From: Vibrio sp. MEBiC08052
Lineage (GTDB): Bacteria; Pseudomonadota; Gammaproteobacteria; Enterobacterales; Vibrionaceae
Reading direction: 5' to 3'
Assembly (NCBI RefSeq): GCF_001506075.1
Contig: NZ_KQ947475.1
Span: 3,520,660-3,584,659 of the forward strand
Length of the DNA stretch: 64,000 nucleotides
In this document: piece by piece, positions 35,319 to 45,346 of the stretch
How positions within the stretch are numbered: position 1 is the first letter of the stretch
Layout: every line of letters begins with the position of its first letter
Position numbers and translations under genes: made by a program
Notes under the pieces: generated by a model
What the model saw: the letters and a program-made list of their open reading frames with translations, nothing else
What the model was told of the DNA's origin: nothing
The model's database searches: none

Positions 35319-37631
35319 ATGAAAAAATGGAAAAAAATCAGAGCCTTGCTTGCCCTCGTAGTTTGGCTTAGCTTCATGGCCCTAGCATTTGTTGGTCTAG
35401 GAAAACTTAGCTTAAATAATGACTATAAAGTCTTTTTTAGTCACGATAACCCCGATTTGATTGCATTCGAAAATATTGAGGAAAAGTACAATAGCAATGA
35501 TAGTGTGCTGATTGTATTACATCCAAAATTTGGTGATGTGTTTCAAGAAAATGTTTTAAAAGCAGTGCTTGAGCTAACCGAGTATGGTTGGCAAACTCCG
35601 TATTCTTTCCGTGTCGATTCTCTGACAAACTATCAGTATACCCATGCACAAGAGGACGATCTGATAGTCGAAGACTTTGTGAATACAGAGCAACTGACAG
35701 ACAACAAGTTATTGGCAGAAAAGAAAGCGTATGCTCTTAAACAGCCAGAGTTGGTTAACCGTTATTTGTCGCAAAATGCTCATTCTACAGCGATTAACGT
35801 ATTAGTGCATTTGACAACAGAAGGTCAGTCTGAAGAAGTGCGTAAGGTTGCTCAGTTTTGGCAAGACAAAATTGCGGAAGTGCAGTCTCGCTACCCAAAT
35901 GTACAGTTTTATCTCACTGGTCAAATTATGCAAAACGATGCCTTCGGTGAGGCAACGCAACGTGACATGGGAAGTTTAGTGCCAGGTGCTCTGTTGCTGA
36001 TTATTGTCGGTACGGGAATCTATCTGCGTAGTCTGTGGAGTTCAGTGGTTGTAGCATTAACCATTATTTCTTCTGTTTTCATTGCCCTAGGGGCTGCCGG
36101 ATGGTTAGGGATCGCAATTACGTCACCTTCTGCATCAGCTCCGCTGATTATTCTGACGATGGCTGTCGCTGACTGTATCCACTATTTGCAAGGTTATAAG
36201 CACGCATTGAATAAAGGGGAGGAAAAACTATTGGCATTGCAGCAGTCGATGGAAAAACATCGTTTGCCCATCATTCTGACTAGTTTCACAACTGCTGTTG
36301 GCTTTCTTTCTATGAATTTTAGTGAGTCTCCCCCGTTCAATGATTTAGGTAATATCACTTCGATCGGGGTCGTGGCAGCCATGCTCCTGACATTATTTTT
36401 TATTCCGGCCATGCTTACTCTCTTACCCGCTCGGCGTAGTCATATGGTTAAACAACAGCAATTGGTCAAACCTCTTGAAGCGATAGCTCGCTGGGCAATG
36501 GTGAAACCTGGAATAAAGATTGCGATGGTTGTGTTTGTCGGGGGTGTGATTGCCGCGAATCTAGTTCGCAATGACATTGATGATACGTTATTTGAATATT
36601 TTGATGAGTCTTATGCAGTACGTCAGGCAAATGACTTCACTTATGCCAATCTAACCGGTGTTGCGAGTATCCAGTATGCAATTCGTCCGGAGGCGGACGA
36701 ATTAGTGACATCTCCGGACTTCCTACATAAGTTAGATCAATTTGTTCAACAAGCGCGTGAAACTAAAGGGGTCTACCATGTTCAATCGTTGACTGACATA
36801 ATGAAACGGTTAAATAGTAGCCTGCACAACAATCAAGCAGGAGAATATCGTCTGGCGACTGACCCGGATCTGTCTGCACAGACCCTGTTACTATACGACA
36901 TGTCATTGCCGTATGGCTTGAATTTGAGCAATCAAGTGGCATTAGATAAAAAAGAGCTTCGCGTTGTGGTTACTGCGAAGAAGATGTCATCAAATGATTT
37001 GATTAGGTTAGAGTCTATGCTGCGTAGCAAGCTACTAGGGCTGTTTCCTGAGAGTAGTGTCAGCCCCGGAGTGAGTGCTGACATCATGTTTGCTCATATT
37101 GGCTACCGTAATAATGTGAATATGCTAACTGCCTCTGCTGCAGCTCTATTGGTCATTTCATTCTTGATTGGCGTTATTTTACGTTCATTCAGACTTGGTG
37201 TGATCAGTATTTTACCTAACATTTTACCTGCATCTATTGCATTTGGATTGTGGGGGTTGAGTATTGGTGAAGTCGGACTGAGTCTCTCTGTCATTGCAAG
37301 TATGACGTTGGGGATTGTTGTTGATGACACGATTCATTTGTTGTATCGCTACCATACACATACCTTGCAAACTAAAGGTAAATCGGAAGAAGAATCGATT
37401 ATTGCAGCAGTGAAAGAAACGGGTGTAGCCGTTATTGGTACTTCAATTGTACTCAGTGCTGGTTTCTTTGTACTGGCCTGTAGTTCTTTCAAAATGAATG
37501 CGGACATGGGGCTTATGACCGCAGTTACCATCTTAATTGCGTTAATACTGGACTTACTTCTCGTACCTGCATTACTGAAGATAACGAGCAAAAAGGTGCT
37601 GACAGCTCAGGGTAAACCACAGGTTGCTTGA
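35319..37631 (+). CDS. MMPL/RND-family transporter
   Basis: 770 residues in two repeated halves, each with one N-terminal helix, a large periplasmic loop and five clustered helices. Diagnostic stretches are MAVADCIHYLQGYKHAL in the first half and MTLGIVVDDTIHLLYRYHTH in the second, with membrane acidic residues that couple to protons. RND proteins with LolA-like and outer-membrane partners often move lipids or lipidic metabolites outward. It lies directly after the ATPase gene with AAGGAAG as ribosome site. It is probably the export pump of the AvrD locus. Confidence 0.85.
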   Translation: MKKWKKIRALLALVVWLSFMALAFVGLGKLSLNNDYKVFFSHDNPDLIAFENIEEKYNSNDSVLIVLHPKFGDVFQENVLKAVLELTEYGWQTPYSFRVDSLTNYQYTHAQEDDLIVEDFVNTEQLTDNKLLAEKKAYALKQPELVNRYLSQNAHSTAINVLVHLTTEGQSEEVRKVAQFWQDKIAEVQSRYPNVQFYLTGQIMQNDAFGEATQRDMGSLVPGALLLIIVGTGIYLRSLWSSVVVALTIISSVFIALGAAGWLGIAITSPSASAPLIILTMAVADCIHYLQGYKHALNKGEEKLLALQQSMEKHRLPIILTSFTTAVGFLSMNFSESPPFNDLGNITSIGVVAAMLLTLFFIPAMLTLLPARRSHMVKQQQLVKPLEAIARWAMVKPGIKIAMVVFVGGVIAANLVRNDIDDTLFEYFDESYAVRQANDFTYANLTGVASIQYAIRPEADELVTSPDFLHKLDQFVQQARETKGVYHVQSLTDIMKRLNSSLHNNQAGEYRLATDPDLSAQTLLLYDMSLPYGLNLSNQVALDKKELRVVVTAKKMSSNDLIRLESMLRSKLLGLFPESSVSPGVSADIMFAHIGYRNNVNMLTASAAALLVISFLIGVILRSFRLGVISILPNILPASIAFGLWGLSIGEVGLSLSVIASMTLGIVVDDTIHLLYRYHTHTLQTKGKSEEESIIAAVKETGVAVIGTSIVLSAGFFVLACSSFKMNADMGLMTAVTILIALILDLLLVPALLKITSKKVLTAQGKPQVA

Positions 37632-37652
37632 TTTTACTCAATCTTTTGTACA

Positions 37653-37683
37653 AAAAGGCTTAGGCATTCGTCCTAAGCCTTTT
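37653..37683. terminator. Bidirectional terminator between the RND and LuxR-type genes
   Basis: Stem AAAAGGCTTAGG / CCTAAGCCTTTT (12 bases) around a 7-base loop, with T-rich tails on both strands. It overlaps the last codons of the minus-strand LuxR-type gene. Confidence 0.8.
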
Positions 37684-38361
37684 CTCAACATGCTCATACC
37701 AACCAAATTCTGTTGCTTTAGATACTGCATGTATACGATTGTGGACCCCGAGTTTGCGATAAATGTTTTGTAGATGGTACTTAACCGTGCATTCGTTAAT
37801 ATTGAGTAGACGACTGATTTCCCAGTTACTCTTACCAATCTTAAGCCAAGCGAGTAATTCTTGTTCTCTACCGGTAAGTCGGTTTTCAGGAATAAAAGGT
37901 TTAGCTAGTGTATTGTGTTCCGATATTTGGTTTAGCACGATATTGAGATGTGGTGTTAACAGATATAATGCATTGATTTCTTCACTGGAAGGTTGTCGGT
38001 CACCAAACGAAGTCAGGTAAATGTTTTTTTGGTTGCCATAATTACTGGTCAAAAGTAAACGTTTACCGTAGTCGGGATGAGTATGAGAATCCATCAGTGT
38101 TGTGATGTGGCTGTTCGAGTGTTGCAATACGTGGACTAAAAAATCACCATCTGAGTTTTTTTTCCTAAAGCATTCAGAAAACAGGGTGGAAGAAAAACCA
38201 TAACAGACAGATTTCGGTGTATTGTTGTCGTCAAACAGCGCAAGAATACTAAAATTAAAGTTGATTTCGTTCTGTAGTTCACGAAACCATGTATGAGCTG
38301 AGTCTAAGTTGTTGACATACCGCAACTGATTTGAGAGTTCGAATAATCTTAACTTGTCCAT
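37660..38361 (-). CDS. LuxR-type (EpsA-like) transcriptional regulator
   Basis: 233 residues. The C-terminal GerE/LuxR HTH is clear: LTGREQELLAWLKIGKSNWEIS followed by LNINECTVKYHLQNIYRKLGV, close to EpsA-type regulators. The N-terminal 150 residues could be a ligand-binding domain, but I do not see the full set of conserved acyl-homoserine-lactone-binding residues. It converges on the RND gene and closes the AvrD locus. The lux-box-like palindrome in the divergent promoter is its likely target. The ligand, if any, is unknown. Confidence 0.8.
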   Translation of the reverse strand: MDKLRLFELSNQLRYVNNLDSAHTWFRELQNEINFNFSILALFDDNNTPKSVCYGFSSTLFSECFRKKNSDGDFLVHVLQHSNSHITTLMDSHTHPDYGKRLLLTSNYGNQKNIYLTSFGDRQPSSEEINALYLLTPHLNIVLNQISEHNTLAKPFIPENRLTGREQELLAWLKIGKSNWEISRLLNINECTVKYHLQNIYRKLGVHNRIHAVSKATEFGWYEHVEKRLRTNA

Positions 38362-38755
38362 AAGTAAACATATTCCATAGCAATATTATTTTATAGTTCG
38401 TTGCTCAATGAACGACGACTCTGCTTCTGATTACTGTAGCTTTCCTTTTTATTTTACGTAATATCTCCAGCAAAGTTGTTATTTGGTAAAATCAGCATCA
38501 AACGTCCATGTTAGATGACGTTACTGGATTGTTACACATCATATTTTTCATAGAGACATAGTCGTATAAGTAGCTCGAAGACCATCCAAAGTGGGACTAT
38601 CGGTGGCTGGATGTTTAAGAAGCGACTCATAATATATATCAATAACACTATTAGTTTAAGTGAGTAGTTTCATAATGTAAATGCTCTTTCTCATTATCTG
38701 AATTACCCTGATATTGATATCGTCAGCTGTGATATAGAACATTCTTCAAATATAA
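38362..38755. other. Intergenic region upstream of the LuxR-type gene
   Basis: About 390 bases with no gene. It should contain the LuxR-type gene's promoter. One inverted repeat, AACGTC-10 bases-GACGTT, lies at 38501-38522; its significance is unknown. Confidence 0.35.
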
Positions 38756-38780
38756 AACAGGGGAGCAGTGCTCCCCTGTT
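38756..38780 (-). terminator. Rho-independent terminator of the small exported protein gene
   Basis: Twelve-base perfect arms AACAGGGGAGCA / TGCTCCCCTGTT around one base, followed on the minus strand by a T-rich stretch. It lies about 45 bases past the stop codon. Confidence 0.75.
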
Positions 38781-38824
38781 ACTTAGGTTGGGCCCGAAAG
38801 CCCTATGGACAGAATCAATTTGGA

Positions 38825-39151
38825 TTAGTGTTGTACTGAAATAAAGCGATGAGTGACGAGTTTTTCACCGTTTGGTTCATGGACACTAATTTTGAAGCTA
38901 CGAGCATGGTTTTCATTGTTTTCAACAATGACAGTACCGTGTTCTGAAGTCATTAATGTTTGATGCTGACTGCCACCATCAACTTCAACAGGAACCTGAC
39001 TGACAGGTTGGCCGTTTTCAGTCACTTTGACAATCGCCTGTTCTGGCAGCGTATAAATACTCATGTCGTATTGTGATTCAGATGCAAATACATTGGCTGA
39101 AAGTAGCGTTGCAATTGCAGTAACGGCAGCTAGTGATAGTTGTTTTTTCAT
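38825..39151 (-). CDS. Small exported protein of unknown function
   Basis: 108 residues from the ATG at 39151 (MKKQLSLAAVTAIATLLSANVFAS), a textbook signal peptide cleaved after VFA. The mature part is hydrophilic, with VTENGQPVSQVPVEVDGG and SFKISVHEPNGE, suggesting a small beta-rich periplasmic protein. An ATG four codons earlier has a less typical start. I do not recognise a family with a known role. It has its own terminator and seems monocistronic. Confidence 0.7.
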   Translation of the reverse strand: MKKQLSLAAVTAIATLLSANVFASESQYDMSIYTLPEQAIVKVTENGQPVSQVPVEVDGGSQHQTLMTSEHGTVIVENNENHARSFKISVHEPNGEKLVTHRFISVQH

Positions 39152-39464
39152 AATCTCACCCATATTCGTTGTTGGTTGTATTTATTATTTCGTTATGTCG
39201 AGAGTGATTATGAGCCGAAATAATTGTGACTTCGATAGCATAAACTTGTTCGTTGCTTTCTAATTTTTTGAACTTAGTCACATTTAAAATATGTGTGAGA
39301 GGAATCATTCTATTGACTTATATTTTTTTATCATATAAGGGTTAATTTTGGGTTAAGACCATGTCAGCGCCATCAACACACGTTGGTCCCGACCTGTGGA
39401 ATCAGCTAGTGCGCCTGCGCCAGACAGGACGGCGGGATACTGATTACCGGCCACAAATGGCGGA
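39152..39464. other. Intergenic region between the exported protein and the LacI regulator
   Basis: About 310 bases. The left part is AT-rich and should hold the promoter of the exported protein. A GC-richer stretch at 39361-39464 after the LacI stop opens an 89-codon plus-strand frame that runs into lacI antisense; it looks like a shadow. No terminator hairpin or RNA gene was recognised. Confidence 0.3.
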
Positions 39465-40469
39465 TTATGAGAGAGGGTGTGTTGATTCGCGAAGTTCCAG
39501 TGAGCCGAAATATTCAAAATGCTGCGGGGCACTGGTTATCTTATTGGCCATGTTAATCGCCAGATTCGTCGCATCGATGGTTAATTGCTCGATCGGAAGA
39601 GAGACTGTAGACAGGCTTGGGATCGCATAAAATGCCGCCGGCTCATTATCGATACCAATCACTGAAATATCCTGAGGAACAGAAAGCCCTCGTTCATATA
39701 ACGCCCGGATTGCTCCGAGTGCCATGTCGTCATTACAAGAAAAGATAGCACTGAATGCCTGCCCTTGATCCAACAACTGCATGACGGCGGTATATCCCCA
39801 GATATGGGTACTTTTCCCTTCGACGATCAAGGCCTCATTCACCGGAATATTATTGTGGGTGAGTTGATCGCGATAAGCCTGTAATCGAAGCTGACCGGTT
39901 TGATTGTTCAACGGAGTGGTCAGACAGGCAATGTTGCGATGGCCGAGTTTCAGCAGATGTTCTACAGCAAGTACTCCGAGCTGGTATTGATCAAAACTGA
40001 AGCTGACCAGTTGCTGTGTCGATAGACTGCGGTTCAATACAACCAAGGGTCTCTGTGTCTGCTCTTGATAATGGATCAACTGGGTTTCGCTGAGATAACG
40101 ACTATAGATGATGATGGCATCACAACGCTGCAGCGCGAGTGTATTCATCGCTTCAATTTCTCCGGCTTCACTGTTATGACTTTCCATGACAAACAGCTTT
40201 TTTTGGGATTTTTGGAGCGTTTGTGCGGTTTGTTTTAAGATTGAACCGAAGTAATAGCTGTCAAAGTGAGGAAGAATTAATCCGATGGTGTTTGAGGTGT
40301 TGGTCGCCAATGCTTGGGCTAAAACGTTTGGTTGATATCCCAATGATTTCATCGCATCAAGGACGCGTGCCCGGGTTTTCTCTTTGACCTGCGAGCTGCC
40401 GTTGATCACGCGGGAGACGGTTGCTTTTGATACGCCGGCTGCTTTACAGACATCAATGATGGTCGCCAT
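39465..40469 (-). CDS. LacI-family transcriptional regulator
   Basis: 334 residues. The N-terminal HTH IIDVCKAAGVSKATVSRVING and hinge region YQPNVLAQALATNTSNTIGLI are standard LacI/GalR. The rest is a periplasmic-binding-protein-like effector domain with the dimer motif FSCNDDMALGAIRAL and VIGIDNEPAAFYAIPSLSTV. Members usually sense a sugar or nucleoside. No sugar operon adjoins it here (neighbours are a chemoreceptor and an exported protein), so its targets are unknown and probably lie elsewhere. Confidence 0.88.
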   Translation of the reverse strand: MATIIDVCKAAGVSKATVSRVINGSSQVKEKTRARVLDAMKSLGYQPNVLAQALATNTSNTIGLILPHFDSYYFGSILKQTAQTLQKSQKKLFVMESHNSEAGEIEAMNTLALQRCDAIIIYSRYLSETQLIHYQEQTQRPLVVLNRSLSTQQLVSFSFDQYQLGVLAVEHLLKLGHRNIACLTTPLNNQTGQLRLQAYRDQLTHNNIPVNEALIVEGKSTHIWGYTAVMQLLDQGQAFSAIFSCNDDMALGAIRALYERGLSVPQDISVIGIDNEPAAFYAIPSLSTVSLPIEQLTIDATNLAINMANKITSAPQHFEYFGSLELRESTHPLS

Positions 40470-40573
40470 CTATTCCCTCAATGTTTCTCAATCGGTCATT
40501 TTCATGCACAAAGCGCGATTTTACCGAATTCCTTCGGGTGGGGGAATGATATTTTTCCCGGGTTGATGAGGCA

Positions 40574-40608
40574 GACACCATTTCTCTGTAATAAGGAGAA
40601 ATGGTGTC
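40574..40608. terminator. Terminator after the FIST-MCP gene
   Basis: Thirteen-base perfect stem GACACCATTTCTC / GAGAAATGGTGTC with a nine-base loop, just past the stop of the minus-strand receptor gene. There is no long T-run, so the termination call is moderate. Confidence 0.55.
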
Positions 40609-40619
40609 ACACACCCGAA

Positions 40620-42638
40620 TCACTGAGCCTGAGATTCGGTTAATCGTGTGATGGTCAGAACGTTCTGATCAATTTGTGCCAGTTCAGACTGAACTTCATT
40701 GATATCATTGATGCTTTCTTCAATGCTGGAAGACGCTTCGCTGGACAGGGTTAACATCTTGCCCATTTCTTCATGCAGGCCGAGTGAAGAGTTATTGACA
40801 TGCTCCATCAGTGCCACGGTTGTTTCAATGACATCTTTGATTGCGTCGATTGAAGAATAAAGATTGTTCACCGTCTCTCCGGTAGAACTGAGACTTTCCT
40901 GGGTATTTTTGGATAGATTTCTCACTTCATCGGCAACGACGGCAAATCCTCGACCCTGTTCTCCGGCCCGGGCTGCCTCAATCGCGGCATTCAGTGCCAG
41001 TAAATTGGTTCTCTCTGCAATACCATCAATGACGTCCAGAATATCCTGAATCTTGTTTGAATTGGTTTTTAAGGTTTCAACATACTGCTGGAGTTCCTGA
41101 CTATGCTCGGTTTGTCTTTTGACTTCACTCGATAGTCCGGCAAACTGAGTCTGAACCTTTTGAAGTACATCTGACGTATCTCTGGCATAGGATGCAACGT
41201 TCTGTAAGCTTTGGAGCATCCGTCCCAATAATTCCTTATAGCGGAACAAGTCGCGGATGGTTGTCTGTTGCAGCGAGGCGACTTTCTTCAAACTATGCAA
41301 TTCATTCTGTAAGAAATAAGCTTTGAAGTGACTGTAGTAAATAGGGAAGTTATCTGTGTATTCATCGTGAAACGATTCCCCATCATGAACCTGATATAGA
41401 TAAAGCGCTGTCAGGGTTTCATTTTGATGCAGTCCCAAAAATTCACCGAATGTACTGAATCCGGCAACCGCAGGGATATGATCGAAATTATGTACGGCAG
41501 AGAGCGATGAGCCGTTATGTAAGCGACGCAGAATACAGTCGTTCGCAAGCATCGCAATCGGTTCTCGCGGTTTACCGCGCTGAAATGTTGCATAATCGCG
41601 CTGGATCGAGCCTGAGAAATCTTTTGCCTTCATCAGATATAATTTGTCACCGAATGAAAAATCACAGAAGAAATTAATGGTTTCGTCTTCATAGTTAATA
41701 TTGGCAATTGAGCGAATATACGTTTCATGACCAATTTTGACCCCGAAACTATATTGTTCGAGCATCGATTCAAGTTTGGATGGGGGACAACCAAAATGTC
41801 GGCATAACATCGATAGTGGTGATTGGAGTGTCATACTCCCTTCATCAAGGAATGTTTTCACGGTGCGTGTGGCGGCGTTTGTTTCGGCAATCGTAAAGTG
41901 GGTTGAAGTTACTTCAAAGTTGTGTGTTTTTAATATGCCATATCGAACTGCCGGTGCCAGTTTCACGAATACCAGACAGACTTTGTTGGTCAGGATTTTT
42001 CCGTCTAAGGCGACATCGGCCTGACCGAAATCCAGTTTGCCACCGGCTGAACTGCCAATGAAGTAACAGGGGAAACAGTCAGACTGGTAAAGGGCTTGCA
42101 CAAAGAAATTTTCAGAAGAAGACAGACCATCGAAGAATGTCAGTGCAACGGTATCGAGATAGTTGACGGGAAAATCAAGGTTAACTTTTTTGATTTCATC
42201 CTGAATACGTGCGATCCGGTTTTGACGGCTGAGCTTGATTTGACCACTTTTGATATCTTCACAATGAAGTGGGACCTGAGCGATAGAAATCGCTTGAAAT
42301 GCCTGCTCACTGAAGCTTTGGATGACAATGTTATCCCAGCTTTCCGGCGTTGCATGATAGAGTCCTTTGTTATCCCGTCCCCCTAGCTCTCCCGCACTCA
42401 TGATCGAGACCACATGTTTTGCAAAAGGCATTGCCTCTTTTAATTTTCTTGAAATTGCTTCGAAAGAAAGATGTGGTGACACATAGGCAAGAACAAGCAT
42501 GGTCGCACTGTCATGGAAGCTCATTTCTTTTAATTGATTAACACCAATCCCATGGCTTGTGATTGCTTTAACCTTCACTGGGGGTTCGTGATGTAGGGAT
42601 TGTTTTTTTGAGGCATTTCGCCAAGATAGATTGAACAT
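40620..42638 (-). CDS. Soluble FIST-domain methyl-accepting chemotaxis protein
   Basis: 672 residues from the ATG at 42638 (GGAG 7 bases upstream); the frame stays open 27 codons further. The N-terminal half is a FIST sensory domain ([37 protein letters not shown]) followed by FIST_C (about 230-385). The C-terminal half is a methyl-accepting signalling hairpin with the conserved tip [20 protein letters not shown] and [12 protein letters not shown]. There is no membrane segment, so the receptor is cytoplasmic. FIST domains are thought to bind small ligands such as amino acids. It likely signals through CheW/CheA. Confidence 0.88.
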   Translation of the reverse strand: MFNLSWRNASKKQSLHHEPPVKVKAITSHGIGVNQLKEMSFHDSATMLVLAYVSPHLSFEAISRKLKEAMPFAKHVVSIMSAGELGGRDNKGLYHATPESWDNIVIQSFSEQAFQAISIAQVPLHCEDIKSGQIKLSRQNRIARIQDEIKKVNLDFPVNYLDTVALTFFDGLSSSENFFVQALYQSDCFPCYFIGSSAGGKLDFGQADVALDGKILTNKVCLVFVKLAPAVRYGILKTHNFEVTSTHFTIAETNAATRTVKTFLDEGSMTLQSPLSMLCRHFGCPPSKLESMLEQYSFGVKIGHETYIRSIANINYEDETINFFCDFSFGDKLYLMKAKDFSGSIQRDYATFQRGKPREPIAMLANDCILRRLHNGSSLSAVHNFDHIPAVAGFSTFGEFLGLHQNETLTALYLYQVHDGESFHDEYTDNFPIYYSHFKAYFLQNELHSLKKVASLQQTTIRDLFRYKELLGRMLQSLQNVASYARDTSDVLQKVQTQFAGLSSEVKRQTEHSQELQQYVETLKTNSNKIQDILDVIDGIAERTNLLALNAAIEAARAGEQGRGFAVVADEVRNLSKNTQESLSSTGETVNNLYSSIDAIKDVIETTVALMEHVNNSSLGLHEEMGKMLTLSSEASSSIEESINDINEVQSELAQIDQNVLTITRLTESQAQ

Positions 42639-42912
42639 AAAGCCACTCCGCCTGTTAGGATTCCGGAAAAGTCTGAAATAATTGGTGCATATCTGTTCAG
42701 TTTGATTTGTTTTTATCATGAGTAAATAGCCGAAATATTATAAACAGGATGCATAAAAAACAATATAAACAGTATGGATAAGATTGCGATATGAAAACAA
42801 GCACATTATTACTTATTTCGAGAGGTAAGAGGACTTAATTAAAATAGATTTGGTAATTTATTTGATAATCAAATATTATAAATTAAATAAATTTTGATTA
42901 TCAAGGTATATT

Positions 42913-43866
<954 letters not shown>

Positions 43867-43895
43867 TTTTGATGCTGACCGCATGTGAGGTAAGA

Positions 43896-44312
43896 ATGTC
43901 ATCGCTGAACGAGCTGAATAATCTTCTGACGGAGTTCTATGACAAGATGTCATCTTGGGAACTTTCGGTTGTAAAAGGAACAGGCTATTCGCTGGCACAA
44001 ATACATACGCTGGAAGTGTTGGGCAGCCACGGCGCAATGAAAATGAAAGATCTGGCAAATCGACTCGGGATCACGACAGGAACCTTAACCGTTCAGGTCG
44101 ATAAACTGGTCAAACTGGGACTTGTTGCCCGGCATTTCCACGAAGCGGATCGCCGTTCTATCCTCGTTGACCTGACCGAATCCGGGCAGCAGATTTTTCG
44201 GCAGCATAATCAGTTGCATCTCTCTCTTTCTGAAGAACTGACCAAAAATTTGGATTCGGAAGCCAAATATGCGCTGACTGCGATTCTGAAACAAATCAAT
44301 CGAGAGTTCTAA
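43896..44312 (+). CDS. MarR-family transcriptional regulator
   Basis: 138 residues from the ATG with GAGG 5 bases upstream. The winged HTH reads MKMKDLANRLGITTGTLTVQVDKLVKLGLVARH, with a wing at EADRRSILVDLTESG. MarR proteins are dimers that respond to small ligands or metals. It starts 29 bases after the CDF exporter, so it may be co-transcribed and regulate metal export. That link is inferred from position. Confidence 0.85.
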   Translation: MSSLNELNNLLTEFYDKMSSWELSVVKGTGYSLAQIHTLEVLGSHGAMKMKDLANRLGITTGTLTVQVDKLVKLGLVARHFHEADRRSILVDLTESGQQIFRQHNQLHLSLSEELTKNLDSEAKYALTAILKQINREF

Positions 44313-45061
44313 GTGAGACTTCCAATCCTTAATCCTCCCGTGGATTGATAAGCTTGACTGATTGATCCACCCGTTCCCCAATTTTCATACGTGGTGCTAT
44401 TTATTTTTCTATGTCAATAAGACTGATATGACCAGTTCATAGATTGAGTGAATATAATTTGAGCATTTCAAATATATTGGTGATTAAAAATCCCCAATAT
44501 CACACATGAAAATATGGATGTTGTATATTTTTATATGAGTGAAATAAATGTTTGATTCATTCAACTTGTATTAAAAATGGAATCAACATCATATTTTTAT
44601 GATCTTATTATGTGTGGAATGACTTATTTTATTTTTCTGATTCAATAAAAGTCTTAGCGTTTTTATAGAAAAACAGAAAATTATACATTTTTTTTATCAA
44701 AATGAAAAATTTTTTGTGAAAATTTTGTGCAAATTATTGGTGCTTATCATAAATGTAATCTGTTTGACATGTGGTCTTGGGGTGTTTTGTGATCTTCTGC
44801 GGTAAATGGAAAATTATTAAATAATAAAAATGTTTTTAGATATCCTGCACTAGATTATTTTGTCAATATAAGAGAAAATTATTTCACCAATTAGGCAATA
44901 TATTGCTTGAGCTAGGCAAGATATTGCCCGGTTGAATAAAAAATAACCGGCAAGAATAAATAAAATAGATAGATTCTAAGTGGTTGCCGGCAAAATCTGG
45001 TAATTGTTCGACCGATTTTGCATTGATTTACACTTTTATCAGCTAACAACAGAGGCATAAT
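44313..45061. other. AT-rich intergenic region upstream of the T6SS cluster
   Basis: About 750 bases with no convincing gene. It should contain the promoter for PAAR and possibly the whole T6SS cluster. The notable content is two near-palindromes 21 bases apart (44892-44928) and a hairpin-like pair TTGCCCGGTT / AACCGGCAA at about 44924-44957. Confidence 0.5.
44892..44928. promoter_or_regulatory. Tandem palindromic sites upstream of the T6SS genes
   Basis: TAGGCAATATATTGC and TAGGCAAGATATTGCC are two symmetric elements with starts 21 bases apart, about two helical turns. Their spacing between GG and GC is 9, not the 10 needed for a sigma-54 promoter, so they look like operator sites for a dimeric regulator. 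The regulator is unknown. Confidence 0.4.
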
Positions 45062-45346
45062 ATGGGAAACGGAATCGTCGTTGGTAATACAGGTTCTGAT
45101 CATGATGGCTTTCCTCCTACTCCTGTCACCGCAGGGTCAGGAACCGTTAAATATGATGGTATTCCTGCTGCCCGGCAAGGTGATCCTCTTGCGCCACATG
45201 ATAAGCCGAAACATCCACCTCATGGACGCTCTATTGCAGCAGGTTCAGGAACGGTAATGGTTGATGGCAAGCCAGCAGCCCGTGCTGGTGACCCGATTAG
45301 TTGTGGTGGCGCTTTACAAGGTGGTAGCAGTGTTAATATCGGCTAA
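45062..45346 (+). CDS. PAAR-domain T6SS spike tip protein
   Basis: 94 residues with the PAAR pattern: VTAGSGTVKYDGIPAARQGD, HPPHGRSIAAGSGTVMVDGKPAARAGD and PISCGG with metal-ligand His/Cys positions. PAAR proteins cap the VgrG trimer and sharpen the T6SS spike. It has no C-terminal toxin extension. Position matches V. cholerae VCA0105. AGAGG precedes the ATG. Its 3' end overlaps the next gene by 17 bases. Confidence 0.92.
   Translation: MGNGIVVGNTGSDHDGFPPTPVTAGSGTVKYDGIPAARQGDPLAPHDKPKHPPHGRSIAAGSGTVMVDGKPAARAGDPISCGGALQGGSSVNIG

Noticed and set aside
39361..39630. Plus-strand 89-codon frame overlapping the end of the LacI gene
   Set aside because: More than half lies antisense to a clear LacI regulator, and there is no ribosome site or known motif.
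44891..44930. Sigma-54 promoters in the TAGGCAA...TTGC elements upstream of PAAR
   Set aside because: The GG-to-GC spacing is 9 rather than 10 in both copies; the symmetry fits operators better.
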